Below, in pieces: positions 1-5,050 of a stretch of DNA of 5,050 nt. Both the position numbers and the translations under genes were made by a program. Position 1 is the first letter of the stretch. Every line of letters starts with the position of its first letter. Below the pieces are notes generated by a model that saw only the letters and a program-made list of their open reading frames with translations, ran no database searches and had not been told where the DNA came from. This DNA is from Fimbriimonadaceae bacterium (lineage in GTDB: Bacteria; Armatimonadota; Fimbriimonadia; Fimbriimonadales; Fimbriimonadaceae), in the NCBI GenBank assembly GCA_020849075.1, contig JADLGZ010000158.1, forward strand, positions 1-5,050, in the 5' to 3' direction.

Positions 1-207
1 CTCGACGACCTGGATTTTGTCTTTGGCTCTTGAACGCTTCGCCTCGTTCAGCACGCCAACAAGGGTGGCCTGGAAAGATCGGACGAACCCGTCGTAAAGG
101 ATCTCGAGCTCCCTCGATTTAGCCTCGGCGCGCTCGCTCAGCAACACCGCTGGCCAAAAAACTTGATAGTTTTGGCTCTGAAACTCCATTTTCTTAGCCA
201 TGTTCAT
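1..207 (-). CDS. Hypothetical protein, 5' part only (runs off left edge)
   Basis: The minus strand is open for 69 codons from an ATG at 207 to the window edge, after an in-frame TAA upstream. The two plus-strand frames written out fully each hit a stop, and third codon positions here are mostly G or C, as expected of coding DNA in this window. The protein begins MNMAKKMEFQSQNYQVFWPA and then becomes charged and probably helical (many Glu, Arg, Lys and Ala), with no signal peptide or membrane segment, so it is probably cytoplasmic. In-frame ATGs lie at 207, 201 and 189. None has a good Shine-Dalgarno; the purine run AAGAAA directly before 189 is too close to count. I chose 207 as the longest option, but 189 is equally possible. 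It is transcribed divergently from the membrane protein gene. I do not recognise the family and assign no function. Confidence 0.6.
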   Translation of the reverse strand, partial: MNMAKKMEFQSQNYQVFWPAVLLSERAEAKSRELEILYDGFVRSFQATLVGVLNEAKRSRAKDKIQVVE

Positions 208-222
208 TTGTTCAACAATTGT
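208..222. repeat. Overlapping small palindromes in divergent gap
   Basis: TTGTTCAACAA (208-218) is an inverted repeat with 5-bp arms around one central base. ACAATTGT (215-222) is a perfect 8-bp palindrome overlapping its right end. Together they cover the possible -10 box of the leftward gene and lie 26-41 bases before the GTG of the rightward gene. The position suits an operator shared by both genes, but each element is short enough to arise by chance. Confidence 0.25.
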
Positions 223-223
223 A
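218..223 (-). promoter_or_regulatory. Possible -10 box for the leftward gene
   Basis: Read on the minus strand this is TACAAT, five of six matches to the sigma-70 -10 consensus TATAAT. It ends 10 bases before the ATG at 207, so transcription would start only a few bases before that codon. The mRNA would be leaderless or nearly so for ATG 207, or have a leader of about 20 bases for ATG 189. No convincing -35 box lies 16-18 bases upstream, and there is no TGn extension. The match is short and could be chance. Confidence 0.25.
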
Positions 224-248
224 GCCGAACCACTGCGTCTTTATTGCC

Positions 249-1553
249 GTGGGATCACTCTCAAATTGGCAATTGATCATCGGCGTTGTTCTAGCGGGAT
301 TCGTCTCGTTGGCGGCAAAGCGTAATGGCCCGGGAATCTTGGGCTTTGCCGTGGCCTTGGTGGCGACCGGTTTTGCCTTCGGTACGGGCGCCCCAGGATG
401 GATCGCGCTGGTTGCCTGCTTGGGGATCGGGCTTGGACTCTCGCCCTTGCTGACCCTCTCCGAAGATGACCCGGGTGTGCCAGCGATCTTGCTGATTTCT
501 GCCTCCGCGGTAGTGTGCGGAAGCGTTACACCCGACCATGACTTCTTCGCCAAGGCGGCTCTGTTTGCTTCGGGCATCGGCCTAGGAAGTTTGCTCACGG
601 GACGAGCTTTGGCGGGTGGCGGCGTGGCGCTGGCTACCCTGACCATCGGCGCAGCGGACACATTGGGCCGAGCCCAATTGACGAATCCTCAAACTCCGCC
701 TGGCCTCGCCCTAACCGCGGTGGTCGTTGCTCCCCTGCTGGTGGCTTTGGGCTTGCGATCATTGCTAAAGTCGGATTGGAAAGCGACCATCCTGGGTACG
801 GCCTTGGCGGCGGCACTTGGATACTTCGTTTGCAACAAGCTGTTATTCATAGATAGCGCAGGCTTCATGGCGATTGCGGGCGCGATTGCCGCGGGAGCCA
901 TCGTTTGGGCATTGCCGGAGACCGAATCTTCCGAGCCTATCTCGTTGATCGGAGCGATTGTTATGGTCGCCGTGGGGACGGCCGCCTTTGCCGAAGCGCG
1001 CGGCCTCGGAATGGCGACCGCCGCGGTCGCGGCGATTGCGGTCGGCCTCCTAAGCGGCAGAACCAAGGTGCTGGCGGTGATTAGTCCACTGGCGATACTC
1101 GCGGTCTATCGAGGCTTTGGGGTAGTCAATCCTGCCGCTGCCAAGGCCCTAGATATTGGGCAGCACTACGGCATGATCGGCCTAATGTTGGGAATCCTTG
1201 TTGCCTTCGTCGGCGCCAGCCGCTCAGAAAACACGCCTTTCCCCGCTAGTGCCTTTGGATGGCTTGCGGGGGCCCTGCTCTGCGCCTTCAGCCCCCTCGT
1301 TATTGGCGCCAAGGGAGCGGTCGGACTTCTCGTTGGGCTTGGATTTGCGGGTGCCATTGGGCACCGAAATGCACTCGCCGCCGGAATGAGCTTTATGGGG
1401 ATTACGATCACCGGATATAGCCTCCTGAAAGATCGGCTCGACCTCACCCGTGAAGAGCGCTTGCCTCTATTGGCCGGAGTCGCGGCCGGCGTATTCATTT
1501 TGATCATAGCGTCCTTCCTACTGGGCCGTCAGAAGAGCGAGGCATTGGTATGA
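249..1553 (+). CDS. Polytopic membrane protein of unknown family, 434 aa
   Basis: The protein is almost entirely hydrophobic, with roughly 14-17 candidate membrane segments. The clearest are near residues 7-23, 29-46, 50-69, 78-93, 99-117, 152-172, 178-195, 204-222, 231-249, 254-269, 273-292, 307-324, 336-353, 356-371 and 406-425. Loops are short and no soluble domain is visible; a short charged stretch (KDRLDLTREER, 394-404) precedes the last helix and the tail ends GRQKSEALV. It is rich in Gly and Ala, with GIGLG near residues 59 and 109. The start is GTG at 249: an in-frame TAG at 222 rules out anything much earlier, and the first in-frame ATG is about 200 codons in. No Shine-Dalgarno is visible before it. 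The stop overlaps the A2M start (ATGA), so the two genes are very likely co-transcribed and translationally coupled. No transporter or enzyme signature is recognisable; it could be a channel, a transporter or a scaffold for the A2M. Coding status is near certain, function unknown. Confidence 0.9.
   Translation: MGSLSNWQLIIGVVLAGFVSLAAKRNGPGILGFAVALVATGFAFGTGAPGWIALVACLGIGLGLSPLLTLSEDDPGVPAILLISASAVVCGSVTPDHDFFAKAALFASGIGLGSLLTGRALAGGGVALATLTIGAADTLGRAQLTNPQTPPGLALTAVVVAPLLVALGLRSLLKSDWKATILGTALAAALGYFVCNKLLFIDSAGFMAIAGAIAAGAIVWALPETESSEPISLIGAIVMVAVGTAAFAEARGLGMATAAVAAIAVGLLSGRTKVLAVISPLAILAVYRGFGVVNPAAAKALDIGQHYGMIGLMLGILVAFVGASRSENTPFPASAFGWLAGALLCAFSPLVIGAKGAVGLLVGLGFAGAIGHRNALAAGMSFMGITITGYSLLKDRLDLTREERLPLLAGVAAGVFILIIASFLLGRQKSEALV
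1539..1542 (+). promoter_or_regulatory. Ribosome binding site for the A2M gene
   Basis: GAGG within the purine-rich run AGAAGAGCGAGG (1531-1542) lies 7 bases before the ATG at 1550, which is ideal Shine-Dalgarno spacing. It sits inside the last codons of the upstream membrane gene. It supports the ATG at 1550 as the true start and re-initiation at the ATGA overlap. Of the three genes in the window this is the only one with a clear site. Confidence 0.65.
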
Positions 1554-4500
1554 GTACATTTCGGAACGGCGGCGCGCTAGCCTTGGCAGTTTTGGTGGCC
1601 TTGGCGGCAGCCTTGCTGGCCTACGGCGTTACCACCGAAGTCCCGATCGGGAGCGTTAAGGGCCAGGTCACGATGACCGAAAACGGCCTTCCCTTGCCGC
1701 ATGCGGCCGTCATCATCCGCCCGAAAACAAATGACGACCTTCAGACGGCCCGTGTTCGATACTTCCGTACCGACGAGAATGGCCACTTTAGTCTAGTTGG
1801 TATCCCAGCGGGGCTCTATGAAGTTGAGGTCAGTGCAACGGCCCACACCTTGCAGAAGACGGCGAGATCATTGCTGGTGGAGGAAGGCGAAACGAAGAGC
1901 GTTAACCTTCCGATTGATCCAATCCCCCAGTATTTGGAGCTCTACGCAAGCCAGCATGTGTTCTCGCCCAAAGAGATTGCCAATGTACAAATCCATGGAT
2001 TTGTGCGGAGCGACACCTTGGACATGCGCCTGTATCAAGTCTCCACTGAGCAGGTTATTCGCGAGAAGAGTCTCTACAACGTACTGTCGCCGATGGCGCA
2101 AAAGAAGGGGAAAATTGACGCGCCGATCCTGCGAGAGAGTTCTTGGAAAGTTAAGCCCGACGATGCAGAGGGCACCTTTAAGACCTCGATGCCCTTTGAG
2201 TCCCTCGATCCAGGCATCTACTACGTACAGTTTTATGCTCCTCCCTTCGAAAAGAAGGGCGAGCCAGAGGTCCGTGGCACCTACCTCCTCGTTAGTGATC
2301 TAGCCTTGGTGGCCAAGCGCGCCAAGGACAAAGTCCACGTTTTCGCAACAAACATTGAGACGGGAGAACCTATCGCAGGCGTTCCTGTCCGCCTTGCGCA
2401 CGGGGACGCCGTCCGCGACCTTGGAGTTACGGCGGCTGACGGGACATTGCAGGGGGCTCTAGCCCCTTCCGAGGCTAACTCTGCATTGCCAAGTGCATTG
2501 ATCGGCCAACATGGCGACTCCAGCGCCATCGTAACCTTCTATGACTACGGTCGAAATTCGGATGGCATGCGGTTCTTCATCCAAACCGATCGCCCTGTCT
2601 ATCGCCCAGGGGACGTGGTGCACTTTCGCGCTGCCGCCCGGCGTCCCGACGGAGCCGGCTACGCGATGCCACAGGCCACGACCGCCAAGTTCCAGGTTGA
2701 GGACTCGAATGGCAAGACCATCAAGGACCAGCAGGTACCCGTTACCAGCTTTGGCACGTTCTCTGGAGACTTTGTCCTTCCCGCCGCCAGCACCGAGGGG
2801 GTCACCCTCAATGTTCAGTTGGATGGAAAGGAGGAATCCCGCTCAATTAATATTGAGGCTTATCGAAAGCCAGAGTTCAAGATCACCGCGACACCGATCA
2901 AGGAATTCTACTTGCGCGGAGAGAAGGCTCAGATGCGCGTCAAGTGCGAGTACTACTTTGGGGGGCCGGTGGTCGGCGCAGAACTCACCGCCAGTGTGGG
3001 GCGGGCGCCGCTTTGGTCTTGGGTGGACCCCGAGACCGGCGAAGAAGAGTCATATGGCGACGGCTGGAGCGACTATGTGGCCGAAACGAGAGCCGTTACC
3101 GACAACAATGGCGAAGCCATCCTAACGGTAGATACTCACCAAATCACTTGGGGCCGATGGGACACCGTTGATCAAGAATTGGTGTTCGACATTTCAGGTA
3201 CGGAAGGTGATGATCGGTGGTTTGATGGCACAGGTCGAGTGATGCTTCTCCAAGGCGATGTGTCCATTGAGCCCACACAGGATCGCTGGGTTGTTGGCCC
3301 TGGTGAGGCCGCAACTTTCACGTTCCAGCTCTCGACGCCCGATAAGGGCTCTGAGGCGATCAAGAATCGGGAGATTGTCGTGGAGACCGGCTACGAAATT
3401 TGGCAGGGCCAGAAGTCGGTATTCACTCCTGAAAGCAAAACTACAATAAAGTCCGACGAAAAAGGCATCGCTACCCTAACGGTGAGGCCCCCGAATCCAG
3501 GCGACTTTCGCGTTCGAGCGTCAACTCACGATCGCCGAGGCTCGATCGTACAGGCAAGTGGATGGGTCTCCGTATTTCGAGAAGGGTTTGCCTTCGGCGG
3601 CCCCGCGCCGGAATTGCAGCTCATGCTTGATCAGAAGAGCTACAAGCCCGGCGAAACGATCAAGGCTCTTGTCAGAGGGCAAGACTCTGGCTCAGTCTGG
3701 GTCACCCTTGAGACCGACCGGATTGTCGCTCAGCAAGTTGTTCCTTTGAAAGGTGGCGTTGCTCAAGTGGAGTTCCCGGTCAGCGAAGAACTCAAGCCAA
3801 ACGCCTACATTTCGGCTAGTTTGGTTCGAAAGAAGCAGTTGAGCACTGCCCAACGACGGGTAACAGTCAAGCTTACAGATGAGATCCTAAACATTACTGT
3901 CCGTTCGGATAAGGCTGTGTACAAACCGGGTGAAACGGCTCAATACACGGTAACCGCAAAGGATAGCCGGGGGCTGCCAGTGCAAGCTGAAGTGGCCCTT
4001 GGCATTGTGGACGAGGCGGTTTATGCCATCGCGGAGGACGAAGACAATCCAGTTGATAGCTTCTATCCAACGCGCTACTCAATGATCAGTACTTACAATT
4101 CATTCCCCGAACTGTATCTTGATGGCGGCGACAAGGGCGATGGCGGTCGGGAAGTTCGAGAGAACTTCCAAGACACTGCTCTTTGGGCACCGACTGTCCT
4201 GACCAATGCCGACGGCACGGCCACGGTTCAGGTTCACCTCCCCGACAACCTGACGAGCTGGCGAGCAACCGCGACTGGCATCACAATGGCGACACAGGTT
4301 GGAAAGACGACACAGAGCATTGTCGTGAAGAAGGATCTGATGGTCCGCCTAGCAACCCCGATGTTCTTGACCCAGTTTGATAAAGTGGCTCTAACAGCAA
4401 CCGTCAACAATAGTACGAATCAACCCATTGAGGTGCAAACCGAACTGAGGGCCGAGGGTGCAGCCATCCAGGATGAGGCAAGGAAGTCTGTTCGAGTTGA

Positions 4501-5050
4501 AGCGGGACAAGCCGCCCAGGTGTCTTGGCAGGTGGAACTTCCCGAAGCGGGGGGAGCTGAGTTCACCGTATCAGCAACAAGCGGAACCCTCCAGGATGCG
4601 ATGCGGGCCGAGGTCCCAGTGAAGGTCCATGGCAAACTTGAAGTTACCGGGGAAACCATGGAAGTTGTAGGTGAACGGAACGAGTTCACGTTCAATGTGG
4701 ATCCACAAGCTAAGGATTGTGAGCTCAAGCTGGCCGTTGCCCCCAACCTTATCGCTGCAATCGTGCCCACGATAGAGGCACTAGTTGACTACCCTTACGG
4801 GTGCATTGAGCAGACCATGAGTCGTTTTGTACCGGCAGCCGTAGCACGCCAGACGATGAAGCGGATGGGGATCGTGAACCCAGAGTTGAGTGCGAAGATT
4901 GACAAGGTCACAGACCTAAGCCGAGCTCGGGTTAAAGAACTGCAGAGTAGCCAAGGCGGCTGGGGATGGTTTGAACACGATGCTCCGACCGCCTGGACTA
5001 CGGCCAATGCCTTAGATGGGCTGTGGAGGGCAAGTCGAAGCGGCGTCGCA
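1550..5050 (+). CDS. Alpha-2-macroglobulin family protein, thioester type, 3' end cut by window
   Basis: This is a probable envelope protease inhibitor. In this family an attacking protease cuts a bait segment, and a thioester domain then links covalently to it. The frame stays open for 1167 codons to the edge; bacterial relatives are commonly around 1500-1900 residues. Domains in order: hydrophobic segment 8-25 (signal or anchor, no lipobox Cys); carboxypeptidase-regulatory/CNA-B-like sandwich about 33-120 (GSVKGQVT, TDENGHFSLVGIPAGLYEVEV); MG-type domains about 125-300; MG2 from 342 with TDRPVYRPG (346-354); a further MG domain from YRKPEF (438-443); MG domains about 569-685; bait-region domain from 687 (YKPGE 698-702 and 791-795, GIVDEAVY 818-825); Gly/Asp-rich linker 826-870; MG7-type A2M domain with VRENFQDTALW (869-879) and LPDNLTSW (897-904); thioester domain with PYGCIEQ (1082-1088) and GGWGWF (1136-1141). 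Start ATG 1550 has a GAGG site and overlaps the upstream stop. Only three cysteines occur (466, 1057, 1085). No frameshift is seen. Family assignment is firm; the biological target is inferred. Confidence 0.95.
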   Translation, partial: MSTFRNGGALALAVLVALAAALLAYGVTTEVPIGSVKGQVTMTENGLPLPHAAVIIRPKTNDDLQTARVRYFRTDENGHFSLVGIPAGLYEVEVSATAHTLQKTARSLLVEEGETKSVNLPIDPIPQYLELYASQHVFSPKEIANVQIHGFVRSDTLDMRLYQVSTEQVIREKSLYNVLSPMAQKKGKIDAPILRESSWKVKPDDAEGTFKTSMPFESLDPGIYYVQFYAPPFEKKGEPEVRGTYLLVSDLALVAKRAKDKVHVFATNIETGEPIAGVPVRLAHGDAVRDLGVTAADGTLQGALAPSEANSALPSALIGQHGDSSAIVTFYDYGRNSDGMRFFIQTDRPVYRPGDVVHFRAAARRPDGAGYAMPQATTAKFQVEDSNGKTIKDQQVPVTSFGTFSGDFVLPAASTEGVTLNVQLDGKEESRSINIEAYRKPEFKITATPIKEFYLRGEKAQMRVKCEYYFGGPVVGAELTASVGRAPLWSWVDPETGEEESYGDGWSDYVAETRAVTDNNGEAILTVDTHQITWGRWDTVDQELVFDISGTEGDDRWFDGTGRVMLLQGDVSIEPTQDRWVVGPGEAATFTFQLSTPDKGSEAIKNREIVVETGYEIWQGQKSVFTPESKTTIKSDEKGIATLTVRPPNPGDFRVRASTHDRRGSIVQASGWVSVFREGFAFGGPAPELQLMLDQKSYKPGETIKALVRGQDSGSVWVTLETDRIVAQQVVPLKGGVAQVEFPVSEELKPNAYISASLVRKKQLSTAQRRVTVKLTDEILNITVRSDKAVYKPGETAQYTVTAKDSRGLPVQAEVALGIVDEAVYAIAEDEDNPVDSFYPTRYSMISTYNSFPELYLDGGDKGDGGREVRENFQDTALWAPTVLTNADGTATVQVHLPDNLTSWRATATGITMATQVGKTTQSIVVKKDLMVRLATPMFLTQFDKVALTATVNNSTNQPIEVQTELRAEGAAIQDEARKSVRVEAGQAAQVSWQVELPEAGGAEFTVSATSGTLQDAMRAEVPVKVHGKLEVTGETMEVVGERNEFTFNVDPQAKDCELKLAVAPNLIAAIVPTIEALVDYPYGCIEQTMSRFVPAAVARQTMKRMGIVNPELSAKIDKVTDLSRARVKELQSSQGGWGWFEHDAPTAWTTANALDGLWRASRSGVA
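1571..1627 (+). other. N-terminal signal peptide or signal anchor of the A2M
   Basis: Residues 8-26 form one hydrophobic stretch rich in Ala, Leu and Val, preceded by a single Arg at residue 5, as in a Sec signal. There is no cysteine, so lipoprotein processing is excluded with this start. The only plausible signal peptidase I site is weak (AYG at 24-26), so the segment may stay uncleaved and hold the protein in the cytoplasmic membrane. This contrasts with E. coli YfhM, which is a lipoprotein. Confidence 0.7.
1987..2004. repeat. Perfect 18-bp palindrome inside the A2M gene
   Basis: ACAAATCCATGGATTTGT is its own exact reverse complement, with 9-bp arms and no loop. It encodes part of VQIHGF at residues 146-151, in the first MG-like region of the A2M. 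The pair flanking it (T at 1986, G at 2005) does not match. It could bind a dimeric protein or be a coincidence; it lacks the loop and T-run of a terminator. Confidence 0.6.
4025..4159 (+). other. Candidate bait region of the A2M
   Basis: Residues 826-870 lie between the conserved strand GIVDEAVY (818-825) and VRENFQDTALW (869-879). This is the position the bait occupies in vertebrate A2M, where it precedes a similar VRxxFxxT..W segment. The stretch is low in regular structure: acidic at first (EDEDNP), then rich in Tyr, Phe, Ser and Thr, then LDGGDKGDGGREVRE. It offers sites for chymotrypsin-like cleavage (Phe, Tyr, Leu), trypsin-like cleavage (Arg, Lys) and others. At about 45 residues it resembles an exposed, multi-protease target. 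Exact limits are inferred. Confidence 0.55.
4793..4813 (+). other. Thioester motif PYGCIEQ of the A2M
   Basis: Residues 1082-1088 read PYGCIEQ, followed by TMSRF. In thioester-containing A2Ms and complement proteins, the Cys and Gln of CxEQ form an internal beta-cysteinyl-gamma-glutamyl thioester; here these are Cys1085 (TGC 4802-4804) and Gln1088 (4811-4813). Both are present, so this copy should be capable of covalent trapping, unlike bacterial A2M relatives that have lost the motif. The downstream GGWGWF segment at 1136-1141 belongs to the same helical toroid. Confidence 0.93.

Noticed and set aside
219..247. Possible plus-strand promoter TTGTAG, 17 bases, TATTGC before the GTG at 249
   Set aside because: The spacing is right but the -10 matches only three of six positions and ends one base before the start codon, so it could not give a normal transcript start.
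212..1507. Minus-strand open frames opposite the membrane gene (212-661, 689-1066, 1166-1507)
   Set aside because: They are antisense shadows of a hydrophobic GC-rich gene, with Ala/Pro/Ser/Arg-biased translations and no plausible domain.
1641..1652. 12-bp palindrome TCCCGATCGGGA in the A2M 5' region
   Set aside because: About one perfect 12-bp palindrome is expected by chance in 5 kb, and it lies within coding sequence.
2842..2857. CTCAAT...ATTGAG inverted repeat, a possible hairpin
   Set aside because: Only 6-bp AT-rich arms in the middle of a coding frame and no T-run; not a terminator.
1797..3449. Several plus-strand frames of 60-190 codons (for example 1797-2303, 2541-3125, 2944-3171, 3258-3449)
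   Set aside because: They lie inside the continuous A2M frame, which carries recognisable domain motifs throughout. The alternative translations are Arg/Ser/Pro-rich and without motifs, as expected of shadow frames.
1550..5050. Possible frameshift or pseudogene, since no complete long ORF ends inside the window here
   Set aside because: Codon-by-codon reading from the ATG at 1550 to 5050 gives no stop, with family motifs in order. The gene simply continues past the edge.

Overview
The window holds parts of three protein genes from a moderately GC-rich bacterium (high-fifties percent GC by eye). There are no RNA genes, mobile elements or CRISPR arrays. The large gene encodes a secreted or membrane-anchored alpha-2-macroglobulin (A2M), which points to an organism with a cell envelope to protect, most likely diderm. 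One GTG start and poor Shine-Dalgarno sequences on two of the three genes would fit a group such as Armatimonadota/Fimbriimonadales or a neighbouring phylum. That placement is a guess from style, not from a marker gene.

Layout. Positions 1-207 on the minus strand are the 5' part of an unrecognised small or partial gene that runs off the left edge. A 41-bp divergent gap (208-248) contains two overlapping palindromes and a possible -10 box for the minus-strand gene. From 249 to 1553 on the plus strand lies a 434-residue, extremely hydrophobic polytopic membrane protein of unknown family. Its stop codon overlaps the next start (ATGA, 1550-1553). From 1550 to the right edge, one uninterrupted plus-strand reading frame of 1167 codons encodes the N-terminal two-thirds or so of a bacterial A2M. 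The frame has no stop inside the window, so the gene is cut by the edge and is not broken.

The A2M has, in order: an N-terminal hydrophobic signal or anchor without a lipobox cysteine; a carboxypeptidase-regulatory-like beta-sandwich; several macroglobulin (MG) domains; a bait-region domain with a Gly/Asp-rich exposed linker; the MG7-type A2M domain; and the start of the thioester domain, with an intact CIEQ thioester motif (Cys1085, Gln1088). It is expected to act outside the cytoplasmic membrane as a protease trap: cleavage of the bait linker triggers a conformational change, and the thioester then bonds covalently to the attacker.

The best-known bacterial A2Ms sit beside pbpC (penicillin-binding protein 1C). 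Here the immediate upstream partner, coupled by translation, is a multi-pass membrane protein of no family I recognise. That unusual pairing is the most interesting feature of the window.
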